Shown in pieces: positions 10,169 through 19,960 of a stretch of DNA of 64,000 bases (position 1 is the stretch's first letter; each line of letters starts with the position of its first letter). The stretch covers positions 124,001 through 188,000 of the forward strand of contig NZ_BMNZ01000007.1 of NCBI RefSeq assembly GCF_014646815.1, given 5' to 3'. Made by a program: the position numbers and the translations under genes. The DNA is from Terrabacter tumescens (lineage in GTDB: Bacteria > Actinomycetota > Actinomycetes > Actinomycetales > Dermatophilaceae). The notes beneath the pieces are model-generated. The model was not told where the DNA came from. It saw only the letters and a list, made by a program, of their open reading frames with translations, and did no database searches.

Positions 10169-11108
10169 CGCCGACCCGCTCCCCCGCCTCGATGCGCGTG
10201 CCCCGCGCCCAGTCCGCCGCCGGCATCGGCTTCTTGCCGTGCGCCTGCACCGTGCCCAGGCGCACCGGCCCGGTGCCGGTGCCGACGAAGACGGCCCTCT
10301 TCGTGACGACGAGCTCGCCTGCAGCCAGGGGCGAGCCGTCAGGGAGGTCGCCGACCGAGGCGATGCTCACGGGTGAGACCTTGAGGCGCTCTCCCCTGAA
10401 CGTGGTCCACGCCCCGGGCGCCGGGCTGCAGCCGCGCACGAGCCGGTCGACCGCGATGGCCGGCCGGGTCCAGACGATGCGCGCGTCGTCGACCTCGATC
10501 TTCGGGGCGAGCGAGACGCCCTCGGTCGGCTGCGGCACCGCGACGAGCTCACCGGACTCGAGACCGTCGAGGGTCGCGACGAGCAGCCCGGCTCCCGCCG
10601 TGGCCAGCCGGTCCAGCAGGTCGCCGGAGGTGTCGGTCGGACGGATCGTCTCGGTCATGATTCCGAGCACGGGTCCGGTGTCGAGGCCGCGCTCGAGGAC
10701 GAAGGTCGACGCACCGGTCACCTCGTCACCGGCCATGATGGCGTGCTGCACAGGCGCGGCTCCGCGCCAAGCGGGCAGGAGCGAGAAGTGCAGGTTGATC
10801 CACCCGAGGCGCGGGATCGCGAGCGCGTCGGGCGGGACGATGTTGCCGTAGGCGACGACAGGGCACGCATCGGGTGCCAGCGCCGTCAGGTCGCGCAGGA
10901 AGTCCGGGTCCTTGGCGCGGACCGGGGTCAGCACCGGCACCCCGAGCTCCTCGGCGCGGCGCTTGACGGGCGAGGCCTCGAGCCGCCGCCCGCGACCGGA
11001 CGGCGCGTCGGGCCGGGTGACGACCCCGACGAGCTCGTGCCGGGAGGACGCGACGGCATCGAGGCTGGGCACGGCCACCTCGGGCGTGCCGGCGAAGACG
11101 ACTCTCAT
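10161..11108 (-). CDS. fmt: Methionyl-tRNA formyltransferase
   Basis: Fmt formylates initiator Met-tRNA with 10-formyl-tetrahydrofolate. The 315-residue protein has [16 protein letters not shown], the active-site region [18 protein letters not shown] with conserved Asn and His, and a C-terminal OB-like tRNA-binding domain from about residue 210. It lies directly after def (1 nt between stop and start), the usual pairing because deformylase removes what Fmt adds. Confidence 0.97.
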   Translation of the reverse strand: MRVVFAGTPEVAVPSLDAVASSRHELVGVVTRPDAPSGRGRRLEASPVKRRAEELGVPVLTPVRAKDPDFLRDLTALAPDACPVVAYGNIVPPDALAIPRLGWINLHFSLLPAWRGAAPVQHAIMAGDEVTGASTFVLERGLDTGPVLGIMTETIRPTDTSGDLLDRLATAGAGLLVATLDGLESGELVAVPQPTEGVSLAPKIEVDDARIVWTRPAIAVDRLVRGCSPAPGAWTTFRGERLKVSPVSIASVGDLPDGSPLAAGELVVTKRAVFVGTGTGPVRLGTVQAHGKKPMPAADWARGTRIEAGERVGDE

Positions 11109-11109
11109 G

Positions 11110-11655
11110 TCACATCGCCCGGCCGAAGGTGGAGTGCGGGCTGATGCGCACCTCGGGCGGGTTGTCGGCGAACCAGTCCGCCTCGCGGATGGCGCGCATC
11201 GCCTCGCGGCGCGCCTCCGGGTCGAGGCGGTCGACGAAGAGGATGCCGTCGAGGTGGTCGGTCTCGTGCTGCACGCAGCGGGCGAGCAGCTGGGTGCCCT
11301 CGAGCCGGACGGGCTCGCCCCACATGTTCTGCCCCTTGGCGACGACCGACAGCGCGCGCTTGGTGTCGAAGGCGAGGCCCGGCATCGACAGGCAGCCCTC
11401 GGGTCCGTCCTGCTCGTCGTCGGAGAGGTCGAGCACGGGGTTGACGAGGTGTCCGAGCACGCCGTCGACCCAGTAGGTGAAGACCCGCAGGCCGACGCCG
11501 ATCTGCGGCGCGGCGAGTCCTGCGCCGGGGGCGTCGAGCATCGTGTCCTCGAGGTCCTTGACGAGGACGCGCAGCTGCTTGTCGAAGTCGGTGACCTCGG
11601 CGGCCGCGGTCCGCAGGACCGGGTCGCCGAAGAGTCGGATGTCCTTGATCGACAC
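11110..11655 (-). CDS. def: Peptide deformylase
   Basis: Def removes the N-formyl group from nascent proteins. The 181-residue metalloenzyme shows the three signature motifs: [19 protein letters not shown] (metal Cys) and QHETDHLDG (two metal His and catalytic Glu). The usual third motif is HExDHL, and Thr at the x position is tolerated. It starts at GTG 11653-11655 after a 40-nt leader from a TAGACT box. Confidence 0.97.
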   Translation of the reverse strand: MSIKDIRLFGDPVLRTAAAEVTDFDKQLRVLVKDLEDTMLDAPGAGLAAPQIGVGLRVFTYWVDGVLGHLVNPVLDLSDDEQDGPEGCLSMPGLAFDTKRALSVVAKGQNMWGEPVRLEGTQLLARCVQHETDHLDGILFVDRLDPEARREAMRAIREADWFADNPPEVRISPHSTFGRAM

Positions 11656-11694
11656 AGGTCTCCAGGGAGTCGTGGAAGGCGTTGGGGCGCCGCC

Positions 11695-11700
11695 AGTCTA
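11695..11700 (-). promoter_or_regulatory. Candidate -10 box TAGACT for def-fmt-rsmB
   Basis: TAGACT on the minus strand overlaps the TAG stop of the MFS gene and lies 39 nt before the def start. It matches the -10 boxes seen before metK, pyrR, efp and aroQ in this window. Confidence 0.5.
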
Positions 11701-12972
11701 GGACCGTGCCGGCTCGTCGGCCGCCGCCCCGGTCGTCGCGGGGTCCTCGCTCGTGCGGCTCAGGTCGCGCACCGAGCGCGACAGCAGCGCCGAGAGGGAG
11801 ATGACGACGTAGACACCCGCGCTGACGAGCATGAGGGTCTCGGTGTCGACGGCCGTCGCCAGCCAGCCGTAGAGGAACGTGCCGATGGGAATCGCGACGA
11901 ACGACCCGAGGGCGTCGTAGCTCGAGACCCGCGAGAGGACCGACACCGGCACGTGCTCGTGCAGGGCGGTGCTCCACCCGACGCCGAACACCTCGACCGC
12001 GGCGCCGGCGAGGAAGAAGCCCACGGCGACGGGCACCAGGGCCGGAGCCACCCCGAGCAGCACCATGGGCACCGCGAGCACGCAGATGGCGAGCATCCCG
12101 GTGCGCAGGGGGTGCCGGAGCCGCAGTCTGAGCATCACGAGGGTCATGAGGACGGTGCCGACGGCCTCGGCGCTCAGCACGATGCCCCAGCCGGCCTCTC
12201 CGATCGACGCGGACGACTTCGCGATGAGCGGTCCGAGCACGCCGACGACGCCGGTGTGGATGGCGTTGGTCAGCCCGAAGACGAGCACGATGACCCACAG
12301 CCACTCGCGCCGGGTGAACTCGCCCCACCCCTCGCGCAGCTCGCGCACCATCGAGTGGCGCGGAGCGCCTGCGTCCTCGGAGCGACGCGGCAGACCGACG
12401 CGGGCGAGGCAGACGGTGGCGACGGCATACGTCAGCGCGTCGACGGCGAGCGCCCACCCGGGACCGACACCCACGACGAGCAGGCCGGCGACGGCGGGAC
12501 CGATGATCGACAGGCCGCTGCGGCTGAAGGACAGCAGCGCGTTGGCCTGCTGCAGGCGGGACCGGTCGACGACGAGCGGGACGACCCCCACCATCGCGGG
12601 CATCGTGAACGCCGAGACGGCGCCGTTGACGCCCTCGATGACCGTCAGCTGGGTCAGCGTCGCGTCACCGCTGATGATGAGATAGGCCGCGAGCGCCTGG
12701 GTGAGGCACGTGAGCACGTGCGACACCTGGAGCACGACGATCCGCGAGAAGCGGTCGGCGACCACGCCGCCGACGAGCAGGAAGACGACCATCGTCAGGG
12801 TGCGCACCCCGAGCACCTGCGCGAGGGCGCCGGCGGACTGGTCGATGTGCAGCACGGCGAAGGCGAGGGCGACGGGCACCATGACCGAGCCCGCGGTCGA
12901 GACGGTGCGCGCCGTGAAGTACCACGCGAAGCGACGGTCCCCCAAGGCGCCGAGCGACTCCTGGATCCTCAT
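11698..12972 (-). CDS. Major facilitator superfamily transporter, probable exporter
   Basis: This 424-residue membrane protein has about 12 hydrophobic segments and the MFS loop motif [10 protein letters not shown] after segment 2. It resembles the MFS exporters related to enterobactin and macrolide efflux proteins. The substrate is unknown. Its ATG overlaps the upstream ArsR-type regulator by 4 nt, so the regulator very likely controls it. The C-terminal tail, rich in Ala, Asp and Thr, is cytoplasmic and disordered. Confidence 0.9.
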   Translation of the reverse strand: MRIQESLGALGDRRFAWYFTARTVSTAGSVMVPVALAFAVLHIDQSAGALAQVLGVRTLTMVVFLLVGGVVADRFSRIVVLQVSHVLTCLTQALAAYLIISGDATLTQLTVIEGVNGAVSAFTMPAMVGVVPLVVDRSRLQQANALLSFSRSGLSIIGPAVAGLLVVGVGPGWALAVDALTYAVATVCLARVGLPRRSEDAGAPRHSMVRELREGWGEFTRREWLWVIVLVFGLTNAIHTGVVGVLGPLIAKSSASIGEAGWGIVLSAEAVGTVLMTLVMLRLRLRHPLRTGMLAICVLAVPMVLLGVAPALVPVAVGFFLAGAAVEVFGVGWSTALHEHVPVSVLSRVSSYDALGSFVAIPIGTFLYGWLATAVDTETLMLVSAGVYVVISLSALLSRSVRDLSRTSEDPATTGAAADEPARS

Positions 12973-13505
12973 CGGGCCTCCCCCTCACCCTCGAGCCGGA
13001 ACGCGGCGACCGAGAGGTTGGCCCGCACGGTGCCCTCGGTGCGCGGAGGTCGGGCGGCGGCGTGGAAGAGCCGGCTCGCCTCGGTGACGAGGGCAAACAC
13101 CTGGTCCCACACCTCCGGCTCGACCCACAGGTCCGCGTCGGTGAACTGCGCGCGCTCGCCGCGCCGGCGGGTGGCGAAGCGTCGCGGGATCGCGTCGGCG
13201 AGCACCCGCGCATAGGCGAGGCGGTCGTCCTCCGTGGCCGACGTGCTCCGCGGACGCTCGGCGTCCCACGGGTGGCGGTACTTCTTCGCCCGCCCTCCGC
13301 GGACGCTCTCCTCACCTGCCACCTCGAGCAGGCCGGCCGAGTGCAGCAGGCGCAGGTGGTAGCTCGCGTTCGCCTGGGTGACGCCGAGCTCGCGCGCGAC
13401 CTCGGCGGCACTCAGCTCGGCGCCGGTCAGCAGCGAGAGCATCTGCAGCCGCAGCGGGTGGGCCGTGGCGCGGAGCTCGCTGATCCGCTCGTCCTCCAAA
13501 GACAT
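12969..13505 (-). CDS. ArsR-family winged-helix transcriptional regulator
   Basis: This 178-residue protein has an N-terminal winged helix at residues 12-65, with HPLRLQMLSLLTG, the recognition region AAEVARELGVTQANASYHL and a wing around residue 65. The C-terminal half is longer than classic metal-sensing ArsR proteins and lacks a clear cysteine metal site, so the effector is probably organic. It is the first gene of a two-gene operon with the MFS exporter and likely represses it. Confidence 0.88.
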   Translation of the reverse strand: MSLEDERISELRATAHPLRLQMLSLLTGAELSAAEVARELGVTQANASYHLRLLHSAGLLEVAGEESVRGGRAKKYRHPWDAERPRSTSATEDDRLAYARVLADAIPRRFATRRRGERAQFTDADLWVEPEVWDQVFALVTEASRLFHAAARPPRTEGTVRANLSVAAFRLEGEGEAR

Positions 13506-13590
13506 GTTTGGGAGTATGCCTTCGGGTCGGCTCGACCGTCAAGCGTTTCTTTGGGGGTCTGGCCAGGCCGTCTCCGACCGCCCGAGGACG

Positions 13591-14871
13591 TCAGTCGCCG
13601 CGCTGGTCGTCGCGCTGGTCGTCACGCTCGACGTCGAAGACGAACCCCTGGGCGCGCAGGCGCTCGACGAGGACGTCCCCGAGCGCTGTGGCCGGGGTGC
13701 ACACGCCCGCGCGCCGGGGCACTCCCTCGTCGAGGGCGAGCGACAGCGCCGTCTGCCCGAGCATGACGGCCGTGCCGCCGTAGCCGGGGTCGTAGTCGGC
13801 GCCCACCCTGGTCCGGTAGCGCGCGCCGGTCGTCGTCGTCGAGCGGATGTCGAGGCGGAAGCGGCCGGCCGCCTGCGTCTCCGGGCTCGGCCCCTCCCCC
13901 GGCTTGGGCAGGAAGCGGTCGATCACGGCCCGGGTCGGCCGGAAGGCCATCCCCGCCACGACTCCCCCGAGCCCGACGGCCATGCCGCCGGCCATGACGG
14001 GAGACATCGGCCTGGAGCCGAAGTCGGTCGCCTCGCGGTAGCGCAGGTCGCGCCCGTAGGACCAGTCGGTCAGGGTGTTGGACAGGCGCACGATGCGCGT
14101 GTTGAACGACGCCATGACGAACGGACCGGTCCACCGGCCCGTCCGGGGGTCACGCTCGACGGGCACCATTCGCCGCAGGCGGTCGAGGACGCCCGTGGCG
14201 GGGCGGCGGCCAGACGACGGCTCCTCTGCGCGTCGCGGGCTGAGCCCGTAGGGGTCGCCCAGGGCCCGGCGTGCGCCCGCGTCGGACCGGGCCGTGATCG
14301 CCTGCTGCCGCGCGGAGTCGACGGTCCCGCCTGAGAAGCCGCCCTTGAGCGAGCGCACGAGCAGGGTCGTCTCGGCGAGCGTCCCCTCACCGTCGGCGGC
14401 GGCCCGCTCGGCCGTCGTCAGGACGCCGAGGTCGGAGGGGATGGAGTCGAAGCCGCAGGCGTGCACGATCGCCGCGCCCGTCTCGCGGGCCCGGGCGTCG
14501 AGCTCGTCGAGCGACCACCGGACGAAGAGCACCTCGCCGGTGAGGTCGGCGTAGTGCGTCCCGGACTCGGCGCAGGCACGGGCCACCTCCTTGCCGTGGG
14601 TCGCGTAGGGGCCGACCGTGGTGACGAGGACCCGGGTGCGGGCGGCGAGAGCTCGCAGACCCGGGGCGTCGGTCGCGTCGACCGCGACGAGCTCCCACGA
14701 CGACGCCTCGGCGCCGAGCTCGACGCGCAGCGCCTCGAGCTTGGGCCGCGAGCGTCCCGCGAGGGCGATCCGCACATCGGGTCCGGCGTTCCGGGCGAGG
14801 TGGGCGGCGGTCAGGGCCCCGACGAAACCGGTGGCGCCGTAGAGGACGATGTCGAGCTCGCGATCGGGCAT
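13591..14871 (-). CDS. Saccharopine dehydrogenase-family NAD(P)-binding oxidoreductase
   Basis: This 426-residue protein has a Rossmann nucleotide-binding start, IVLYGATGFVGALTAAHL, followed by VLVTTVGPYATHG and the conserved CGFDSIPSDLG. These features match actinobacterial proteins related to the mycobacterial trans-acting enoyl reductase of lipid synthesis. The exact reaction is not known from sequence. The 3' end codes for repeated acidic and Gln residues (DDQRDDQRGD), a short tandem duplication. It is not obviously in an operon. Confidence 0.85.
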   Translation of the reverse strand: MPDRELDIVLYGATGFVGALTAAHLARNAGPDVRIALAGRSRPKLEALRVELGAEASSWELVAVDATDAPGLRALAARTRVLVTTVGPYATHGKEVARACAESGTHYADLTGEVLFVRWSLDELDARARETGAAIVHACGFDSIPSDLGVLTTAERAAADGEGTLAETTLLVRSLKGGFSGGTVDSARQQAITARSDAGARRALGDPYGLSPRRAEEPSSGRRPATGVLDRLRRMVPVERDPRTGRWTGPFVMASFNTRIVRLSNTLTDWSYGRDLRYREATDFGSRPMSPVMAGGMAVGLGGVVAGMAFRPTRAVIDRFLPKPGEGPSPETQAAGRFRLDIRSTTTTGARYRTRVGADYDPGYGGTAVMLGQTALSLALDEGVPRRAGVCTPATALGDVLVERLRAQGFVFDVERDDQRDDQRGD

Positions 14872-14953
14872 GCCGTCACTCTGTCACGAGCGGGCACTCC
14901 GGTCCGGCCGACGTGTCGGCGACCTGTCAGCGACGTGTCAGTGAGGTCGTGGC

Positions 14954-16996
14954 TCAGAACATCTCGAGCGGGTCCACACGGACCGCCACGATGTCGGTCT
15001 CCTTGCGCGCGGAACGAAAGGCCTTGAGCGCGAGCAGTGCCCGCGTCAGCGACTCGGTCTCGGACGCGGGGACGCGCACGAGCGCGTGGTGGTCGGCGGG
15101 TGCCCGCTCCGGTTCCCCGTCGACGGGCGGCCGACGCGGCGGGCCGCTCGTGTGCGAGAGCCGGACCGGGCCGAGCACCTGGGCCGCTGCAGGCAGGTCG
15201 GCCTGCTCGAGCGCCTCCTCGAGAGCCCGCCGGCCACCCGTCAGCTGTGCCATCCGGACGGCAGGTGGCAGACCGAGCTCACGGCGTTCGGCGAGCTCGC
15301 GCGCCGCGAGCCAGGCCGGGTCCCACCGGACGAGGGCCTCGACGGCCGGCAGGGCCACGGCCTCGGGGGCCCCGCTCAGCACGACGGCCCGCCCCTCCCT
15401 CGCGAGGGCGGCAGCCGCCATCCACCGGCGCAGCGCCTCGAGCGGTGCGTCGAGCGTGGGCAGGTCGAGGCTGGCCCACGCGTCGAGCAGGAGCACCGCG
15501 GTGTAGCCACCGTCGGCCACTGGCTCGGCGCCCGGCGTGGCGATGACGAGAGCGGGCTCACGGCCGACCGAGGCGAGCACCTCACCGGACCCGGACGTGT
15601 GGACGGGGAAGCCGGGGAACGCGCGGCCGATCTCCTCGGCCGTGCGACGGGCACCGGTGACGGACGAGCGCAGCCGGCGCGACCCACAGTGCTCGCACGC
15701 GAAGCCGTGCCCGGCGAGGGACAGGCCGCACCACCGGCAGGCGGGCGCCGACCCGGCCGCCCCGAGCGCCACCGGGCCCTGGCAGCGGGCGCACCGGACC
15801 GGGGTGCGGCACTCGGCGCAGCTGAGCGACGGGAGGTAGCCGCGACGCGGCACCTGGACGAGCACGGGCCCGTCGACGAGTGCGTCCTTGGCGACGCGCC
15901 ACGCCCGGGACGGGATGTGGGCCCGCGCCGAGGGGCCGTCGCGCTCCTCGTCGAGGCCTTCGCCGGCGATGGTGACCCGCGGGGCCGCTGCCCGAAGCAG
16001 TGCCGGCTCCGCCTCGACCGGCACGAGCGCCCCGGACTCGACGTCCACCTGCATGCGCAGGCTGCGGCCGAAGCCCCCGGCGAGCAGCGCCGCCCCCGTG
16101 GCCGCGGCCCGCAGGCCGAGGACTACGCCGACGTGGTGGTACGGCGCGCGGGGCTCGGCGAGCAGGTCGTCTCCGTCGTCCCACCAGGCGACGAGCCCGA
16201 GGTCGTGGACCGGTGCGAAGGCGGCCGCGCGCGTGCCGATGACGACCTTGACGTGCCCGCGCAGCACCTTGAGCCAGGCGGTGTAGCGCGCCTGAGGCCC
16301 CTGGTCGGCCGTCAACCGCACGTGCCGGCCCTTGCCCAGCACCGCGGTCAGGGCCGCGTCGAGGCGGTCGACGTCGCGGTGGTCGGGCACGACCACGAGA
16401 GCGCCGCGACCGGCGGACAGGGCGGTCGCCGCGGCGACGGCCAGCGCCGTCGGCCAGTCGGCGTCCCCGCGCCGCCCCGGCAGCGCGGCCCAGGCCGCAG
16501 CCGGCCCCTCCCCCGACGCGACCCGGCGCAGCCACGCCGGTCCCGCGGCATAGGCCGTCCACGGGCCGGGCTCGGGCGGCGTCACCTCCTCCACGGCAGG
16601 CGCCTCCATCGCCAGGTTGCGCTCAGCAGTCGCGTGGCGCTTCGGCACTGCCAGGCGCAGCACGTCGCTCAGCGTGCCGGCATACCGGTCGGCGACGGCG
16701 CGGCAGAGAGCGAGCACCTCGGGGGTCAGGACCGGCTCGGCACTGACGACCCGACGCAGCGGCGTCAACCGGCCGGCGTGCTGCGGCTCGTCACGGCGCT
16801 CGACGACGAAGCCGTCGAGCTCGCGGCCGGAGAACCGCACCCGCACGCGCGCTCCGGGGACGGCGTCCGCATCGAGCTCGTCCGGGACGGCGTACTCGAA
16901 GACACGGTCGAGATGCGCGAGCGGGGTCTCGACGACGACAGCAGCGACCGGCCCTGCGGCCGGTCGCTGCGTGCTCGTGTCGTTGTCGTCGCCCAC
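14954..16996 (-). CDS. priA: Primosomal protein PriA with degenerate helicase motifs
   Basis: PriA recognises stalled forks and reloads the replisome. The 680-residue protein has the N-terminal 3'-DNA-binding domain and the zinc cluster CAECRTPVRCARC, CRWCGLSL, CEHCGSRRL. Where a helicase would carry GxGKT it reads SAGRGALVVVPD, and the DEAH position reads WWDDGDD, so ATPase activity is probably lost, as is usual for actinobacterial PriA. The GTG at 16994-16996 is preceded by TAGGTT plus 7 nt, which supports a leaderless start there. Confidence 0.93.
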   Translation of the reverse strand: MGDDNDTSTQRPAAGPVAAVVVETPLAHLDRVFEYAVPDELDADAVPGARVRVRFSGRELDGFVVERRDEPQHAGRLTPLRRVVSAEPVLTPEVLALCRAVADRYAGTLSDVLRLAVPKRHATAERNLAMEAPAVEEVTPPEPGPWTAYAAGPAWLRRVASGEGPAAAWAALPGRRGDADWPTALAVAAATALSAGRGALVVVPDHRDVDRLDAALTAVLGKGRHVRLTADQGPQARYTAWLKVLRGHVKVVIGTRAAAFAPVHDLGLVAWWDDGDDLLAEPRAPYHHVGVVLGLRAAATGAALLAGGFGRSLRMQVDVESGALVPVEAEPALLRAAAPRVTIAGEGLDEERDGPSARAHIPSRAWRVAKDALVDGPVLVQVPRRGYLPSLSCAECRTPVRCARCQGPVALGAAGSAPACRWCGLSLAGHGFACEHCGSRRLRSSVTGARRTAEEIGRAFPGFPVHTSGSGEVLASVGREPALVIATPGAEPVADGGYTAVLLLDAWASLDLPTLDAPLEALRRWMAAAALAREGRAVVLSGAPEAVALPAVEALVRWDPAWLAARELAERRELGLPPAVRMAQLTGGRRALEEALEQADLPAAAQVLGPVRLSHTSGPPRRPPVDGEPERAPADHHALVRVPASETESLTRALLALKAFRSARKETDIVAVRVDPLEMF

Positions 16997-17003
16997 GAGG
17001 GCG

Positions 17004-17009
17004 AACCTA
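17004..17009 (-). promoter_or_regulatory. Candidate -10 box TAGGTT for leaderless priA
   Basis: Minus-strand TAGGTT sits exactly 7 nt before the priA GTG with no ribosome binding site between. It lies just past the metK stop, giving priA its own promoter. Confidence 0.55.
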
Positions 17010-17012
17010 TCC

Positions 17013-18236
17013 TCAGCGGGAGACGGCGTTGCGCAGGGCCTCGACGCGGTCGGTGCGCTCCCACGTGAAGGGGTTCTCCACGCCGTCGGCCTTGGTGCGG
17101 CCGAAGTGGCCGTAGGCCGCCGTCGGACGGTAGATCGGGCGCAGCAGGTCGAGGGCGTCGACGATCGCGGCCGGGCGCAGGTCGAAGACGTCGCCGATGG
17201 CCTGCTGGATCGAGTCGACCGGCACGGTCTCGGTGCCGAAGGTCTCGATGTAGAGACCGACGGGCTGGGCCTTGCCGATGGCGTAGGCGACCTGGACCTC
17301 GCAGCGACGGGCCAGGCCCGCGGCGACGACGTTCTTGGCGACCCAGCGCATGGCGTAGGCGGCCGAGCGGTCGACCTTGCTCGGGTCCTTGCCCGAGAAG
17401 GCGCCACCACCGTGACGGGCCATGCCGCCGTAGGTGTCGACGATGATCTTGCGGCCAGTCAGGCCGGCGTCACCCATCGGGCCGCCGATCTCGAAGCGGC
17501 CGGTCGGGTTGATGAGCGCGCGGTAGCTGCTGACGTCGAGGTCGGTGCCGCTGTCGCGCAGCTCGGCGAGCACGGGCTCGATGACGTGGGCGCGAATGTC
17601 GGGCTCGAGCATGCCGTCGAGCGACACGTCGGGTGCGTGCTGGGTCGAGAGGACCACGGTGTCGAGCGCGATCGCCTTGTCACCTTCGTAGGCGATGGTG
17701 ACCTGGGTCTTGCCGTCGGGGCGCAGGTAGGCGAGCTCCTCGCTCTTGCGCACCTGCGTCAGGCGCTCCGAGAGGCGGTGCGCCAGGAAGATCGGCAGCG
17801 GCATGAGCTCCGCGGTGTCGTCGCAGGCGTAGCCGAACATCAGGCCCTGGTCGCCGGCGCCCTGCTTGTCGAGGATGTCCTCGATGTCACCCGTGCGGTG
17901 CTCGTGGGCCGTGTCGACGCCCTGGGCGATGTCGGGCGACTGCGCACCGATGGAGATCGAGACGCCGCAGGTGCGCCCGTCGAAGCCCTTCTGGGAGCCG
18001 TCGTAGCCGACCTCGAGGATGGTCTCGCGGACGATGCTCGGGATCTCGACGTAGGCCGTCGTCGACACCTCGCCGGCAACGTGGACGAGACCCGTCGTGA
18101 CCATCGTCTCGACCGCGACACGGGCCTGTGGGTCCTGCTCGAGCAGCGCGTCGAGGATCGAGTCGCTGATCTGGTCGCAGATCTTGTCCGGGTGCCCCTC
18201 GGTGACGGACTCGGACGTGAACAGACGTGCGGACAC
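17013..18236 (-). CDS. metK: S-adenosylmethionine synthetase
   Basis: MetK makes SAM from methionine and ATP. The 407-residue protein carries the signatures [18 protein letters not shown] near the N-terminus, [12 protein letters not shown] and [19 protein letters not shown]. It starts at GTG 18234-18236 after GAGGGAGAG, a good ribosome binding site. A TAGACT box lies about 85 nt upstream, and the leader contains the short hairpin GCCTGCGGATGGCAGGC. No SAM-riboswitch core was recognised. Confidence 0.98.
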   Translation of the reverse strand: MSARLFTSESVTEGHPDKICDQISDSILDALLEQDPQARVAVETMVTTGLVHVAGEVSTTAYVEIPSIVRETILEVGYDGSQKGFDGRTCGVSISIGAQSPDIAQGVDTAHEHRTGDIEDILDKQGAGDQGLMFGYACDDTAELMPLPIFLAHRLSERLTQVRKSEELAYLRPDGKTQVTIAYEGDKAIALDTVVLSTQHAPDVSLDGMLEPDIRAHVIEPVLAELRDSGTDLDVSSYRALINPTGRFEIGGPMGDAGLTGRKIIVDTYGGMARHGGGAFSGKDPSKVDRSAAYAMRWVAKNVVAAGLARRCEVQVAYAIGKAQPVGLYIETFGTETVPVDSIQQAIGDVFDLRPAAIVDALDLLRPIYRPTAAYGHFGRTKADGVENPFTWERTDRVEALRNAVSR

Positions 18237-18320
18237 TTGCTCTCCCTCGGTCGGGTGCGGAGTTGGTGCGGGTGGTTCGGCGGCCCGGGGCCTGCGGATG
18301 GCAGGCCACGTTGGGGCGAG

Positions 18321-18326
18321 AGTCTA
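18321..18326 (-). promoter_or_regulatory. Candidate -10 box TAGACT for metK
   Basis: TAGACT on the minus strand lies in the short gap between the coaBC stop and metK, about 85 nt before the metK start. Confidence 0.45.
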
Positions 18327-18330
18327 GTGC

Positions 18331-19569
18331 TCAGTCCAACAGGGGCGAGATGGTGTCCCAGAGCGCGTCTGCGACGTTGTCCTTGGACGCCGGACCGACC
18401 GTCGTCGCCTCGTCGGACCCGCGACGCAGCAGGTGCACGGTGGTGTCGTCCTTGCCGAAGGTCAGGTCGGTGCCGACCTCGTTGACGACCTGCAGGTCGC
18501 TGCCCTTGCGGGCGAACTTCGCTCGGGCGTGGTCCATGACGCTGCCCTGCGCGTCGCCGGTCTCGGCCGCGAAGCTCACGACGAAGGGCGTGCTCGCTCC
18601 CCGGGCCGCACGGGCCTCGACGAGCCCGCGCACGATGTCGGGGTTCTCGACGAGCTCGACGCGCAGGCCGGCGTCGGGGTCGCTGGACTTCTTGATCTTG
18701 CTGTCGCTGACGGCGGCCGGCCGGAAGTCGGCCGGGGCTGCGGCCATCACGACGACGTCGGCGTCGCTCGCCGCGTCCTCGACGGCCCGCTGGAGCTCGA
18801 GGGTGGTCTCGACGGTCACGACGTCGATGCCGTCGGGCACGGGGACGGTGACGTTGGCGGCGACGAGGGTGACCTTGGCGCCGCGCTCGGCCGCGGCCCG
18901 GGCGATGGCCACGCCCTGCTTGCCCGACGAGCGGTTGCCGAGGTAGCGCACCGGGTCGAGCGGCTCGCGGGTGCCGCCGGCGGACACGACGACACGGCGG
19001 CCCTCGAGGTCGCGGACGGGAGCCTCGGCAGGCGCGTCACCGTCACCCTCGAGGATCGCGAGGCACGCGGCATACAACGCCTCGGGCTCGGGGAGGCGGC
19101 CCGCACCCGTGTCCTTGCCGGTCAGGCGGCCCACGGCGGGGTCGATGACGTGCGCGCCGCGCGAGCGGAGGGTGGCGACGTTGGCCTGGGTCGCGGGGTG
19201 CTCCCACATCTCGGTGTGCATGGCCGGCGCGAACGCGACCGGGCAGCGCGCCGTGAGGAGCGTGGTGGTGAGCAGGTCGTCGGCCAGGCCGTGCGCGGCC
19301 TTGGCCAGCAGGTCGGCCGTGGCCGGGGCGACGACGACGAGGTCGGCGGACTGCCCGATGCGCACGTGCGGCACCTCGTGGACCGACGTCCACACGTCGG
19401 TGCTCACGGGCTTGCCCGACAGGGCCGACCAGGTCGGCGCCCCGACGAACTGCAGGGCCGCCGCGGTGGGCACGACCGTCACGTCGTGCCCGTGCTCGCT
19501 GAAGAGCCGGAGCAGCGTGCACGCCTTGTAGGCGGCGATGCCGCCACTCACCCCGAGCACGACGCGCAT
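18331..19569 (-). CDS. coaBC: Bifunctional phosphopantothenoylcysteine decarboxylase / phosphopantothenate-cysteine ligase
   Basis: CoaBC carries out two steps of coenzyme A synthesis. The 412-residue protein begins MRVVLGVSGGIAAYKA. The FMN-dependent decarboxylase half has PAMHTEMWEHPATQAN, where His replaces the Asn of the enterobacterial motif, as in mycobacteria. The ligase half starts near residue 190 with SAGGTREPLDPVRYLGNRSSG. The ATG at 19567-19569 follows rpoZ by 26 nt. Frames extending further upstream would overlap rpoZ. Confidence 0.96.
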   Translation of the reverse strand: MRVVLGVSGGIAAYKACTLLRLFSEHGHDVTVVPTAAALQFVGAPTWSALSGKPVSTDVWTSVHEVPHVRIGQSADLVVVAPATADLLAKAAHGLADDLLTTTLLTARCPVAFAPAMHTEMWEHPATQANVATLRSRGAHVIDPAVGRLTGKDTGAGRLPEPEALYAACLAILEGDGDAPAEAPVRDLEGRRVVVSAGGTREPLDPVRYLGNRSSGKQGVAIARAAAERGAKVTLVAANVTVPVPDGIDVVTVETTLELQRAVEDAASDADVVVMAAAPADFRPAAVSDSKIKKSSDPDAGLRVELVENPDIVRGLVEARAARGASTPFVVSFAAETGDAQGSVMDHARAKFARKGSDLQVVNEVGTDLTFGKDDTTVHLLRRGSDEATTVGPASKDNVADALWDTISPLLD

Positions 19570-19595
19570 CGGCTGCTCCGACCCCTCTGCGGTGC

Positions 19596-19859
19596 TCAGG
19601 CCTCGGTGGGCGTCGAGGTCAGCAGGCCCTCGTTGATCTCGCGCAGCGCGATCGACAGCGGCTTCTCGTGGACCTCGGTCTCGACGAGCGGGCCGACGTA
19701 GTCGAGCAGGCCCTCCTGCAGCTGGGAGTAGTAGGCGTTGATCTGACGAGCGCGCTTGGCGGAGTAGATGACGAGCGCGTACTTCGAGTCGGCAACGGTC
19801 AGGAGGTCGTCGATCGGCGGGTTGGTGATGCCGATGGGAGCTGCCTGGGTACCGGACAC
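19596..19859 (-). CDS. rpoZ: RNA polymerase omega subunit
   Basis: Omega helps assemble RNA polymerase by binding the beta-prime subunit. The 87-residue protein contains the conserved [17 protein letters not shown] and [12 protein letters not shown] and ends [11 protein letters not shown], as typical actinobacterial omegas do. It sits between gmk and coaBC in the conserved actinobacterial order. Confidence 0.95.
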   Translation of the reverse strand: MSGTQAAPIGITNPPIDDLLTVADSKYALVIYSAKRARQINAYYSQLQEGLLDYVGPLVETEVHEKPLSIALREINEGLLTSTPTEA

Positions 19860-19960
19860 AGTGATCTCGTTTCGTTGGTTTCAGCGGGCGTGAGGTGTGC
19901 GACGCGACGTCGACGGCCACGCGGCCGTATGCCGTGGGCTGGCACACATCAGGGCGGGAC

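Noticed and set aside
14954-16996. Calling PriA an active helicase
   Set aside because: Walker A and B residues are missing; only the DNA-binding and zinc parts are intact.
18237-18330. Possible SAM riboswitch before metK
   Set aside because: The leader is short and has only a small GCCTGC hairpin; none of the conserved SAM-I, SAM-II or SAM-IV cores was recognised.
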